The notes under the pieces are model-generated. The model searched no databases. It was not told the DNA's origin and saw only the letters and a list, made by a program, of their open reading frames with translations. The position numbers and the translations under genes were made by a program. DNA of 64,000 nucleotides, taken from positions 3,410,001 through 3,474,000 of the forward strand of contig NC_063069.1 of assembly GCF_022605165.1 (NCBI RefSeq), in the 5' to 3' direction. Origin of the DNA: Purpureocillium takamizusanense. Taxonomy: Eukaryota > Ascomycota > Sordariomycetes > Hypocreales > Ophiocordycipitaceae. Shown one piece after another: positions 41,448 to 51,473 of this stretch (within the stretch, counting starts at the first letter, position 1; every line of letters starts with the position of its first letter).

Positions 41448-42474
41448 GCATTTAAAAGCAACGGAAAAGAGATTGTACATTTAGTCCCCGTTCGTCTTAT
41501 TTTCGGTTTACGACTATAGATGCCGTCGCAAGATGCCCGCCGGCCCGCCTCGAAGCAGCAGCAGCAGCAGCAGCAGCGGCTATCCCGACCACCGTGGTGT
41601 CGTCGTGTTGGCTGCCTTTTGACACAGCCGGACATGGGTGTTTAAATTTGTTGAAGCAGGCGACATACACGGCAGGCGACGCCTCCCCTTCCCTCTCCAT
41701 TGACACACGACGGCCGAGGACACGGGACATGATGCTGTTTGGGCGCGGCGGAGGGCGGCGGACGGGATGTTGCGCGGTGGGAACCGGCGCGCGGGATGAT
41801 AATGGGGCTTTAGGTACGGACTCTTTGACTGATGTGGCGTGGACTCACGATGGGTTTGTTCTACGTACTTGGAAGTGTCGATTGATTTGTTTCATTGTCT
41901 GATGGGCGTACTTGTGGTGCTTGTCATGGTACGGGCAGCCCGGTTCAGCCTGGCTCGCCTGCACGAGACGATCAAGAGTCTTTTTCGTGGCCCGTATCAT
42001 CCGTCTGGACCATAGCCGGACGACGTCCGTCTTGCCTCGCTGGCCCGCCCCCCTTTCCATGTCAATCAACCCCCTGGGGGGGCCGCCGGACGACTCCACT
42101 CCGATGGAAACCTCCGGGGCTCGGGCCGCCCCAAACCGACGACGACTGGACACTAACTTGGGCAGCTGATTGATTCAAGTTGATTGATTGATTGATGCCT
42201 GTGCGTGCGTGCGTGCCAGCGCCGCCCTGTTAAAAACTTTATATATCACACGGCGAAGAATCAGCACGACACACGGAGACGTGCGTCCCATTTTACACAC
42301 TCTCATAGCTTGTATAGCAGGCTGTCTCTTTTTTTACTTCATTTTTTTTTCTTTCTCGGCGTGTTCGAGGTACCAAGCACGGTGCGTTTTCGTCGGTAGC
42401 CGTGGCTGTGGAACGGCGCGGAACCTGAAAAGGAAAACAAGACGACGCCGCGGAAGTCCTAAGCCCGGCGTGCC
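41448..42474. other. eIF4B 3' flank and Nudix promoter
   Basis: No gene seen. A GCAGCAGCAG run is at about 41558-41578 and a GATTGATTGATTGATG run at about 42181-42196. The last 150 bases before the Nudix ATG are T-rich and then purine-rich. Confidence 0.5.
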
Positions 42475-43611
42475 ATGGGCGGAGAAGAGACGACGACGAC
42501 GACGACGAATATGGCCTTTACCACGGCGCCCGGGCTGCCCGCCAGCCTGTCGCTCCCGCTGGGCGAGTTCCTCGCCGCGCGGCCGCATATACACCGGCTA
42601 ATGGCGGCGTGCATGGTGTTTCGGCGGGGAGGGGGGGAAAGAGAGGATGATGATGATGATGAGGAGGAGGGGGAGGAGGACGACTACGAAGAAGAGGGTG
42701 GTGAGCCGCAGCAGCAGAGGGAAAAGAAGCAGAAGCAGCAGAAACGACGACAAGCGACACCCCCCCTCCAGACGCTGCTCATCCGCCGCGCCGCCTCCGA
42801 CTCGTACCCGCTCAAGTGGGAGATCCCTGGCGGCAGCGTGTCCGCGTCCCGTGACGCCTCGGTGCTGCACGCCGCGGCGCGGGAGCTGCGCGAGGAGACG
42901 GGGCTGCGCGTGGCGCATGTGCACTGCCCGCTGGGCATGGTCTCCTCGTCGTCGTCGTCGTCGTCGGCGGCGGGCCCCTCGGGCTCTCATCCTGGTCCTT
43001 CTGGTACTACTACTACTCCTCCTCCTCCTCCAACAACAACGGCGACAACAACACCAGCAGAAAGTGCAGCAGCAGCGACAGCGAAACAGCACGCAAGGGG
43101 CGAAGGAGCTCTTCCCGCCGCCCCCGCGGTACCACGGTTCGGCATCGCCCCGGAGGAGGAGCAGGCCCGGCAGGAGCCCGGCGACGAGGCCCTGACGGTG
43201 ACGTTTTGGGAGACGGGCCGCCGATGGGGCAAGGTGTGCCTGCTGGTGGACGTGCGGGAGGACGTGGCGCGCGTTCCGTCGCGGGGCCGCATCGCCGAGG
43301 CGCCGCCGTCCGCCGGCGCGGCAGACGTAGACACGACGAGCCCGCCAGCAGCTATGGAAAGAGAAGGAGGAGGAGAAGCAGCAGGAGCAGCAGTAGCGGC
43401 GGCGTCATCGTCGGCCCCCACCATCGTCATGGACCCCCGCGAGCACGAGGAATGGGCCTGGCTCACCGAGGAGCAGGTCCGGCACGGTGGCGGCGGCATG
43501 GGGGCGCCGACGATGGAGTACACGAGCGAGGGGACGTGGTTGGGGATCCTGGCGGGGTTTGCGGCGAGGCGGGCGTTGGACGGGGGGGGGACGAGGATGA
43601 GGGGCAGCTAG
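42475..43611 (+). CDS. Nudix hydrolase with low-complexity insertions
   Basis: 378 residues, no intron. The N-terminal part (LPLGEFLAARPHIHRLMAAC) and core (TLLIRRAASDSYPLKWEIPG) match fungal Nudix proteins. The Nudix box is about residues 118-143 (GGSVSASRDASVLHAAAREL, then REETGL). It has the REL-REE-TGL metal-binding part and the two-residue longer loop seen in fungal members. Later blocks VTFWETGRRWGKVCLLVDVR and REHEEWAWLTEEQV complete the fold. Known: the family hydrolyses nucleoside diphosphates linked to another group; the substrate cannot be inferred. Oddities: an acidic Asp/Glu tract (about 60-80) between the first strands, and a Ser/Pro/Thr/Gln-rich insert (about 155-220) right after the box, both from slippage-prone triplet repeats. 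The ATG at 42475 is used; a second at 42511 is possible. Confidence 0.88.
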   Translation: MGGEETTTTTTNMAFTTAPGLPASLSLPLGEFLAARPHIHRLMAACMVFRRGGGEREDDDDDEEEGEEDDYEEEGGEPQQQREKKQKQQKRRQATPPLQTLLIRRAASDSYPLKWEIPGGSVSASRDASVLHAAARELREETGLRVAHVHCPLGMVSSSSSSSSAAGPSGSHPGPSGTTTTPPPPPTTTATTTPAESAAAATAKQHARGEGALPAAPAVPRFGIAPEEEQARQEPGDEALTVTFWETGRRWGKVCLLVDVREDVARVPSRGRIAEAPPSAGAADVDTTSPPAAMEREGGGEAAGAAVAAASSSAPTIVMDPREHEEWAWLTEEQVRHGGGGMGAPTMEYTSEGTWLGILAGFAARRALDGGGTRMRGS

Positions 43612-44182
43612 CATCGTGAGCAGAAAAGAAGAACAAAAGTAGCACGAGGGAAATTGAAACGATTATCGATAGAGGAGGTAACGAGGAGAAGAGAAATGAG
43701 GACACAGCCCAGAGGAGTAGAGGCAAAAGTGGGAGCCGCAACAAGAAAGGTGTAGTAAGACTGATAGTAGGCATAAGAGGTTGTTGAGAGGGTGCATATG
43801 GTGGCATATATAACACAGACACACTAAGAGAGAGAGACATACAGATATACATACCCATCCATGTATGATAGAAATGGGCACATCGGTCTATTGTCAAGGA
43901 CCCCGCCCGGACACCCACACCTACATTCACGTCCAAAGCCTTCGACAACCCACAGTCAGGAAAGCCATAGCCCAAGCTCCCTCGATATCACATCGTCAGT
44001 CGCGTCATCTCCCAACCCTAGCAAACACCATACTGTAAAAGGACAGGCAGGCAGGCAGGCAGGCAGGCATACAGACACGCACGCACAATCACCTCCAATA
44101 CACGCTCAAACGCCAGAAGCACTCACAAGCATCCTCACTCAGGCTCATCATCGGCTTCAGCAACTACCTCAACCCAACGGCC
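43612..44182. other. Convergent 3' flanks of the Nudix and GPHR genes
   Basis: 571 bp between two converging genes. It holds a (CAGG)n tract at 44044-44069 and A/G-rich sequence near 43615-43720. No gene is seen. Confidence 0.6.
44044..44069. repeat. (CAGG)n microsatellite
   Basis: About six tandem CAGG units in the convergent spacer. Confidence 0.9.
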
Positions 44183-46102
44183 TCAGTCGCTCCGCTTCCC
44201 TACGCCGCCACCGCCCATCTCCTCCCCCCCATAGTCATCCCATTCATCCTCGTCCTCCCCTCCCGCCGCACCACCACCTCTCACCCTCCTTGCCACCCAC
44301 ACGCCCAGCATCGTCGCCCCCGCGCCCAGCAGGAACCAGCCCTCGAACCAGCCGTCCACAAAGCCCGGGCGCAGGGACGACTGCCCGCCGCCCAGCATGC
44401 CCTCGAGCCCGCGCCCGCCCGCCTCGCGCGGCAGCTGACCCCGAAGCAGCCAGCCCGCCGACACCACGTACGCGCCCGCCACCTCGCCGGCCGCCAGTGC
44501 CAGATGCGAGCGCGCCTGTCGCCGCAGCCCTGCCGCCGCCGGCACCCACCGCGCCAGCAGGTGGAACGTCTGCGCCGCGCTCCGCGCCGACGCCGCCAGC
44601 ATGAAGCCGCTCAGCGCGAAGCTCGCCGCCCGCGCCCACGCCAGCTGATCCAGCTGCGGGTCCCAGTGCCGCGCCAGCAGGCCCAGAAACCGGCTCACCG
44701 GGTCGCTGCTCGAGAAGCTGCTGCCGTCGCTGCCGCCGCTCGTCGGGTGGAGGCTGAAGTCGCGCGCGTCGCTGGCCGACGACGATAGGAGGGGCGTCCC
44801 TGACCACCATGCAAGAGACATCCGCCGCGCCGTGGTCAGGCACGTCGCCAGCACACGGTAGACGCAGTAGATGCCAAAGACATACGCCGGGATCAGCGTC
44901 AGGCGGCCGAGCGCCGTCGACGCGCGCTGCGCCGCCGCGCGGTGGCCCCGGATGGCCTCGACGCTCGACGCCAGGTTCGCCTCCATATCCTCGAGCCCCG
45001 CAATCTCGAGGCGCAGCTGGCGCATCTCGGCCTCCTCGGTCGAGACGGCGCCGCGCATGATGCTGATGCCGCCCATGAACTTGCCGACCAGCCCGCCCGA
45101 CGACGAGGTGGCGCCGGCGGCTGCGGCTGTCTCGAGGGCGCGGCGCTCTAGCTGCTGTAGACGGTGTCGCTTGGTTAGCAGCATCTCGCTCGTGGCGTCC
45201 AGGCCGGCCTGCTTGCGGCTGACATCGGCCTCGGTCACGGGCCGGCCCCTGCGCGCGGGTGTGTCGACAAAGGTGTGCCAGGGCGCCGAGACGGAGGCGA
45301 AGCCCGCCAGAAGCGCCATGAGGGCGATGCCCACGACGCCAACGCGCTCGAGGCATGCCCGCGTCAGTATCTCCACGAAGCCGGCGGCAGTGCCGTCGTC
45401 GGCGTCGCCGCCCTTGCGCCCCAACATCCGGTCGATGGCGGAGCCGGCGAGCGACCTGGCCGGCGGCTGGCGCACGGCTGACTCGGGGACGACCCTGCCG
45501 ATGGACCAAAAGGCGAAGAGCCAGCCGCCAAACAGCAGCGCCTGCAGCGCCCAGGCGACGCGCGGGATCCTGCCCTTGCTCGTGCGCTGAAAGCTCCAGC
45601 CCATGCCCGTCACCAGGGCGCGGCACTCGATCCAGGGCACCACGGTCACCAACATGGCCAGCAAGGCGGGGAGGACGACAGCCTCGCCCTTGGCCAGCTC
45701 CCTGCCATGACCGATCCCGGACCCGTTGGAGGCGCCGCCGGCGGTAGCAATCTCAGCGAGGATGAGCATGGCCAGCGCGGCGGCCAGGCCGACGGTGGCG
45801 CCGAAGGCCCAGGCGGCGCCCCTCCTGGCCCAGCTCTTGCGGCCGTGCTCGGCGTGCGCCTGGCGCAGCGACGCGGGGGCGTGGGCGGGCAAGACGTGGT
45901 CCTCGCCGTCGCGCAGGGCATCATGGCCGCCGCCCAGGCGAGGGAAGACGTGCCGCGCCGCCAGCACTGCCACGAGGGCGAAGCAGCACGCAAACGGCGC
46001 CAGAGACACCACCGTCGAGAGCGTGACGACGTGGCGGGCGGCGGCGGGCGCCGTGCAGGCGTCGGCCGAGGAGGTAAGGCATGACGAGGTGAAGGGCCAC
46101 AT
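44183..46102 (-). CDS. Golgi pH regulator / ABA-GPCR-type membrane protein
   Basis: 639 residues, no intron, ATG at 46102. The order is: N-terminal membrane helices (TLSTVVSLAPFACCFALVAV and others); the conserved GPHR segment near residues 248-272 (CLERVGVVGIALMALLAGFA); a long helical, probably coiled-coil section with the typical QAGLDATSEMLLTKRHRLQQ start; then the C-terminal ABA-GPCR-type core (about 393-415, GRLTLIPAYVFGIYCVYRVL); and further helices near the C-terminus. Known: animal GPHR is an anion channel that acidifies the Golgi, and plant GTG1/2 are relatives. A fungal role in Golgi pH is inferred by family. It is longer than animal members because of Gly/Ser-rich loops and an acidic, Gly-rich tail (EDEDEWDDYGGEEMGGGG). 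It looks complete. Confidence 0.9.
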   Translation of the reverse strand: MWPFTSSCLTSSADACTAPAAARHVVTLSTVVSLAPFACCFALVAVLAARHVFPRLGGGHDALRDGEDHVLPAHAPASLRQAHAEHGRKSWARRGAAWAFGATVGLAAALAMLILAEIATAGGASNGSGIGHGRELAKGEAVVLPALLAMLVTVVPWIECRALVTGMGWSFQRTSKGRIPRVAWALQALLFGGWLFAFWSIGRVVPESAVRQPPARSLAGSAIDRMLGRKGGDADDGTAAGFVEILTRACLERVGVVGIALMALLAGFASVSAPWHTFVDTPARRGRPVTEADVSRKQAGLDATSEMLLTKRHRLQQLERRALETAAAAGATSSSGGLVGKFMGGISIMRGAVSTEEAEMRQLRLEIAGLEDMEANLASSVEAIRGHRAAAQRASTALGRLTLIPAYVFGIYCVYRVLATCLTTARRMSLAWWSGTPLLSSSASDARDFSLHPTSGGSDGSSFSSSDPVSRFLGLLARHWDPQLDQLAWARAASFALSGFMLAASARSAAQTFHLLARWVPAAAGLRRQARSHLALAAGEVAGAYVVSAGWLLRGQLPREAGGRGLEGMLGGGQSSLRPGFVDGWFEGWFLLGAGATMLGVWVARRVRGGGAAGGEDEDEWDDYGGEEMGGGGVGKRSD

Positions 46103-47619
46103 GGCTCGTTGGCTCTCTCGTCCTATTTAGTCGTGTGTCGTATCGTAGAAGAAGGCGTCAGTGATGATGTGTCTGTACCTCGACGCGCAGCGGGTGGTTA
46201 TCGCAGGTCGTCCTCAAAGGGGTATCGTCGTCGTCGTCGTCCTTGGGCGCACATTCGAGGCACACGCTGAACGCTCTCCTCGTTCAAGGCTTGTCGTCCA
46301 GCGGCACACACGTCTGCAGCTGAGGATGGGGCTGATGCAGGCCGTGTCGCTCGAGAGCGGTGTGTGTAGCGTAGGTAGACGGGTAGGTATCGATGCGAGG
46401 CTTCGCCGCGGCAGGCGAGCCGCCTCTGTCTCGTGTCACTCCGCCGGCTTAGTCGGTCGCGGGGGGTAGTACGTTGGTCTGCTATCGCGGCGTCATGCTG
46501 GTGCTGGTGCTGGTGCTGGTGCTGCTCCTGCTGCTGCCGCCGTCACACCTGCCGCCGTGTCCGAGTAGTGGGACGCGTTCTCGCTATAGGCGCCCACGAT
46601 TCCCGAATAAGTAGTAGTAGCAGACGGGGGGAGCCCTTTTTGGTAGTCTCCGGGCACGGGTGTAGTCGTCGAGTGGTACGAAGACAGCAAGATGTGTCTT
46701 GTTGTCGCCGCGTCGCTGGTGTCACACGAAAAAAAAAAAGAAGCAATGAAAGCTTCGTTGGCGGCGAGGTACCTATAGATGGATAGATGGATAGACGGAT
46801 GAAAGGGTAGAAGGGAGACAGGCGATGAGCCAGCAACAAATGTCAAAAGTTAAAAACGTACGTGTGCATGCACTGTAATGCACAAGAAGCGAGATCGTTA
46901 GTAGTATGGAGTTGTCGTCGTTGGAATCCAATACATCAGCCAGCCAGAGAGGGAGGAGAGAGGACCTCTGGCGTGGGCCCACCCTTTTCCCATAGGGTGC
47001 CGTCTCACACCATGTACCCACTCTTCTGCCTGTACGTCGTCCACATCCCGCTATCTGCCTGTCGGGCTGTCGTCAGCAGCGGGGTCATTTCCCCTCTCCA
47101 CTAACGTTACCTAGTACCAACTTGGAACCCCTCTGTAGGTAACTTAGTAAGGAATCAACTTCCAATAGACAGCTGGAGCAAGGCGCTCTGCTAGTAAGGT
47201 TAGTACCACCTACCTGTATCTTAGCTTAGGTGCTGCTCGACATGCGTTCAACCGTTGCTCCAAGGACGCACATCCTTTGTAGTCCATCCCGACAGCTCGT
47301 CCACGACGATGCGCCGCCCATCACAAAAGGTGTCCTGGCCGTGAGGCCCTGGCAGCGCACCACCTCCCGTCGTACCGTAGGTACCTATCGTGTCCACTGG
47401 CCCGTCCGACGCATGCAGTCGATTACCTAGGTAGGTACCGCGTCGGCATGCGACGCTGCGGCTGCTACCCTCACTCTTGGCCCATCACAGAACTATCCCT
47501 TACGACTGATACGACACGAACAAATGCCTTGGTCAAGCACAACGCTGGGTGGTATTGAGCTGTTGCAGCTACGCAATGACGCCTATGCCTGTCCCGCACG
47601 CTCGGTGCTCACGCTCGGC
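46103..47619. other. 1.5 kb intergenic, GPHR promoter side
   Basis: No gene seen. A GTGCTGGTGCTGGTGCTGGTG-like triplet run is at about 46498-46535. Between 47100 and 47445 there are many TAGGTA/TACCTA words, including TACCTAGGTAGGTACC near 47427-47442. Confidence 0.5.
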
Positions 47620-48492
47620 TCAGTCTTGGCTCTGCATCCTCTTCCTTGTCCGTCTGCCACCGCACGTGCACCATGAACAAAGCACCTGCAGAGCGCTCCA
47701 TGTCTCTTCGTCCACGTCTGGTGCATCCACCCCAAGAGGCTCTACTGCAATAGAATCTGTCGTCTTCCTGCGTGCCTTGCCTGCTGCTCCCTCCAGCTCG
47801 TCGCCTCCGTCGCCATTGTCGTCCACTTGGCTCGTTCTGGCGTCGAAGCCGGCCGCCAACGCAAGACGCGTCCCGAGATCCGCCTGCGCCGCCCGTTCCG
47901 TCGGCGACGCAGCGTCGTCTCCTGTGGCATGGCTCTCCGTCGGCGTGACTCCGGTTGCAGTGAGCGATGCAAAGTCTCGACTGGCAATATGTTCCGTCGA
48001 CAAGTCCTGCGAAAGCTGCTCGCGATTCTGCTTCGCCACGGCTTGGCGAATGGCCCGGCTCTTTCGCAGAGCCGCGATGCGGTTCCTGTACCGAGCCCGA
48101 TCGTGCCGCCTGTCCATCATCGGCCTCCGCCCCTTGTCGCCACTACGAAAGCGCCTGCGCCGCCTCTCCCAAAATGCGTTGCGAACCATGGTTTCCACTG
48201 TGTGACTGCCTCGGATGTGGTCCTGCTGGCGGCTTCCCGTAGAGTATAACGCCGTCGGGATTGCCAAGTCGCTCCGCATGTCTGTCGAGAGGGACGATGA
48301 TGTCGTGTCATCCACCGAGCCGTCACCCGACCGTCTTTGGGCGGCCTGCGCCACGCCACAAGCAGTCGATCTGGCATGCGCATCATGGGCGTCGTCTGTC
48401 AGCTCCGGAATCAACGAGAGCAGCCGGCCTCTTGTTGGAGGCCTGAGCCACGGCTGGACGTCGTCGCCGTGCCCCTCCTGCCCATCGTACAT
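47620..48492 (-). CDS. Hypothetical basic protein
   Basis: I do not recognise this gene. It is 290 residues from the ATG at 48492, without introns. A central highly basic block (AFWERRRRRFRSGDKGRRPM, then RARYRNRIAALRKSRAIRQA) looks like a nuclear-localisation or nucleic-acid-binding helix and is the least repetitive part. Flanks are Ser/Thr/Asp-rich. The C-terminus has a small Cys cluster (LCSWCTCGGRRTRKR). There is no signal peptide or membrane segment. The ATG lies only 161 bp from the stop of the universal stress gene upstream on the same strand, which is tight for fungi but possible. It could be a real lineage-restricted gene. The absence of domains keeps confidence moderate. Confidence 0.5.
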   Translation of the reverse strand: MYDGQEGHGDDVQPWLRPPTRGRLLSLIPELTDDAHDAHARSTACGVAQAAQRRSGDGSVDDTTSSSLSTDMRSDLAIPTALYSTGSRQQDHIRGSHTVETMVRNAFWERRRRRFRSGDKGRRPMMDRRHDRARYRNRIAALRKSRAIRQAVAKQNREQLSQDLSTEHIASRDFASLTATGVTPTESHATGDDAASPTERAAQADLGTRLALAAGFDARTSQVDDNGDGGDELEGAAGKARRKTTDSIAVEPLGVDAPDVDEETWSALQVLCSWCTCGGRRTRKRMQSQD

Positions 48493-48653
48493 CTGCTAGA
48501 CGGCGAATACATCGTGCTCATCTGTCCCAGCTGTCAGGCGTCTATGTCCCGGACGATGCACAGCCGGGGTGGGGGCTCCTTACCGTCGTGGCATTCCGCG
48601 GCGCCGGGACTTGGTGCGGCGTCGCGGGCCTCTTCCAGGCCCGTCGTCTTCTT

Positions 48654-49867
48654 CTATGAAGACGTCTTGGCTCCCTGCGCCGTGTCCGACTTGTCGTCCG
48701 ACTCATCCGTGTCGTCGTCGACACCCATCTTCAGCGCGGCGGCCTCTCCCACCTCCATCTTATGCAGCTGCTCCAGCTTCTGCTGCTGCGTGAGCGCCTG
48801 CTGGCCGTCCACCACCTCGAAGCCATCCTCCTCCTCGTCTTCCTCCTCGTCACTATCGCCCCGCTCGCTGGACGGCGACGCGTCTACGAGGCGCGTGGGT
48901 GCGTCAGTCCCTGGGTGCGGGCTGGTCGGCCTGGAGCGCGGCCGCAGCAGGCTCGACGGGAGGGGCTTGATGGTCGGGTCGAACTTGGCGGGCAGGCCGA
49001 GCACCTTGGCCACCTGATGGGCCTCCTCGTCGGGCGTGTTCTGCACCTCGAGCTCGTACGTGCTGCTGGCTTCGCTGTCGGCCTCGTGACGGCCGTGCGT
49101 CTTGGCCAACATGCCCACGTACGTCTGGCGCGTCGAATCATTTGCGCGCTTCACCTTTTTCTTGATGCGCTGCTCCGTCGGCCGCACGACCACGACGGGC
49201 ACGGGCGAGTACTGCAGGCAGTATTTGGAGAAGGAGTTGCGGGCGTTGACTAGCCCCTGGATGCCGCCGAGTGACCGACCCTTGGTGCCCACGATGAGCA
49301 TGGCGGGTTGGTACATTTGGATCTGCGCGTGGCGGTGGTCAGCCTGCGGGTGTCATGGACGCGGGACACGAGTCGTAGGAGCATTGTCGCTGCCAGCCAG
49401 GGAAGGGGCAGGGGCGGGTGAGGTGAGGGAGGAGCGGGGAAGGGGAGCAGAGGACGTACCAGCTTCTGAAAGGTCGCGTGCAGCTTGCCGACGGCATACT
49501 CGAGGACAAAGCTGATGGCGCGGTTGGCACCATTCTTGGCGAGGATGGCGTCCATGATGTTGTTGGCGTCATCGTGGTATTGCTTGTCGTTGTAGCGAAT
49601 CTCCTTTTCGATGACGCGAACGCAGACAATCTCGTCGCCGTCATCGACGAGCTCGTCGAGCAGCCACTGGATCGCATAGTCGGAGTACGAGTGCTCGTCG
49701 ACGCCGACCATGAAGGTCCGTGATCTGCGGCGGGCCTGGTAGCCCTTGTGCTTGACGTTGAGCGTCAGCGACAGCGTGTTGTTCTTGGTGGCCTCGCCAT
49801 TGGGCACGTTGTCGAAGCCGACGTGGTGCTGGAACCTGTCGTGCGATGTCTCGGTTAGCGCCGCCAT
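48654..49867 (-). CDS. Universal stress protein (USP) family, with acidic tail
   Basis: Two exons, 49867-49460 and 49322-48654, with a 137-nt intron, encode 358 residues. The USP fold is clear: RRSRTFMVGVDEHSYSDYAI (strand 1 and helix), WLLDELVDDGDEIVCVRVIE, then across the splice FQKL-IQMYQPAMLIVGTKGR, and CLQYSPVPVVVVRP. The nucleotide-loop G-x2-G is present (GTKG), but the following G-x9-G-S pattern is altered (RSLGGIQGLVNARNSFSKY), so ATP binding is uncertain. Known: USP-domain proteins act in stress tolerance; individual fungal roles vary. After the domain comes a roughly 200-residue extension that is polar and acidic (ERGDSDEEEDEEEDGFEVVD) and probably disordered. The start at 49867 is the only ATG before the domain. 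A run of 14 G on the plus strand at about 49964-49977 lies in the leader region. Confidence 0.9.
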
Positions 49868-51473
49868 GTCTGTCGGTCGGGGGCCGCAGCTGGGTAGGGT
49901 GCGAGGTAGAAGAGGCGAGCAGCGGCGTCTGCGGGGGATAAGGGTTGCAGAGATGGCGAAGGCGGGGGGGGGGGGGGTTGATGATGGATATGTAGAGGTA
50001 GATGAGACAACAGAGGGGCAAGGCGCATGCGAGCGACGAGCGGGAGGGGAAGATGGATGGGGTCGCGCTGGGGCCTCGCCGGGTGGCAGTGGCCACTGCC
50101 CGCTCTTCAATAGAGCCATGGAGCATCCGTAGCATAGCCTCCGCTCAGGGAGGAGGAGCAACCGGGAACGAACTAACTAGTGGGCGGGCTGGCGGCGACT
50201 GCGGCGATTGCCCACCTCACCCGCACTGCGCCCGGCGACGCATCATCCATCGGCCGCCCCGGGGCAGCGAGACGGCGGCAGCACAGCGCTCGAACCCCCC
50301 GCGCGGCGATGTCGCCAGCAGCCCGAGCCACTGGGCTGGGCCGAACCACAACTGGTGGAGTCGAGCTGGATGGAGGCAGTGTCCCGACACGGGTGGGCAG
50401 GTAACTAGCGGGGCAGCAAGCTAAAGCCCGTCGAGTTGCGCGGTTCTAGCAGGCAGGGCCGGGGCCATTGGCGGGCAGCCCGGAGCCCTGGAGACGCCCA
50501 CCTTCAGGCAATAGGTACTCTCCAGTTAGGCGCAGCCTGACTGATCCGGATAGGCTTCCATAGCCGGCATCGCTGCTGCCCGCCAACGGTGCCTTTGGCC
50601 AGTGGGGCCGCATCAGGTTGAATGAAAGAGATGCATTCGGTCTCGGAAGGGCAAGCCGGGGCGGCGGCAGCAGCATTCCAACCACTGGTCCCCGCACCGG
50701 CTGCCAGCGAGCGAGGGGCCAAGCAAGCAAAGACAGCCAGCAGCAGCAGCAGCAGTAGCAGCAGGCAGTGACCCGGCGAGCCGCGCCCCACGGGGCTCGA
50801 CAGAGCAGAGACCACATGCGTGGCAATGCAAGCGTCCTTCGGTGGCCTGGGACAATGGGACTCACCGTCGCCGCCACCGCCGCCCGCCCGCCGCCGAGCC
50901 CACCGACCGGCCCACGCCGCCCACGGCCACCGCACCATCCACTATGCGCGCGCTTCACGCCATCGACGGGCCATCCTGGCATCTGGCAAGCAACCCCCCT
51001 GTCGTGGCCGGCAGAATAACTCTAAACTCGCCGCCGCATCTCGCCAGGCCACTGCCGGCAGACTGGCTCAGGGCGGGCGTGCTTAGCCGCCGCACGGGGG
51101 GGCATGGGCCCCAACGCCGGGCACAGCTGGGCGTGCCGCTCCACCCGAGAGCCGCCGACGCGGGGGCCGCAGCGAGGACCAAACATCCGTTCTGGGGCAT
51201 GATGGGCGTCAAAGGGAGGGCCCGTCCCGGAACTGGGGTGCCGAACTGGTGTGCACATCACGCCGCCGAGGGGCCAGTTGCGTATAACAAGGCACCCTCT
51301 GGCACCTCAAGGGTGGTGTCGTGTCTCAACCCGTCCATTCTTCATCAATGTCTCTCCTTCTTTGTTTGACGGGCAGCGGCGACGTCACTCGACGACACTC
51401 GACGGGCTAGCACGCGCAGCAACGCGGCGGGACGGACGCGAAGAGAAGAGAACAAAAAAAAAAAAAAAGATGC
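49868..51473. other. 1.6 kb intergenic, USP promoter and 3' flank of the Ser-rich gene
   Basis: No gene seen. It contains the 14-G run (about 49964-49977), a GCAGCAGCAGCAGCAGTAGCAGCAG stretch near 50737-50764, and a poly-A run near 51456-51469. A GC-rich minus-strand frame at 50446-50982 has no domain. Confidence 0.5.

Noticed and set aside
40146..41480. 444-codon minus-strand frame over eIF4B
   Set aside because: Antisense shadow caused by GC-rich codons. The plus-strand RRM and eIF4B motifs are decisive.
44244..45626. 460-codon minus-strand frame inside the GPHR gene
   Set aside because: It is in another frame of the same strand, rich in Arg/Ala/Gly with no domain, while the overlapping frame encodes the conserved GPHR segments.
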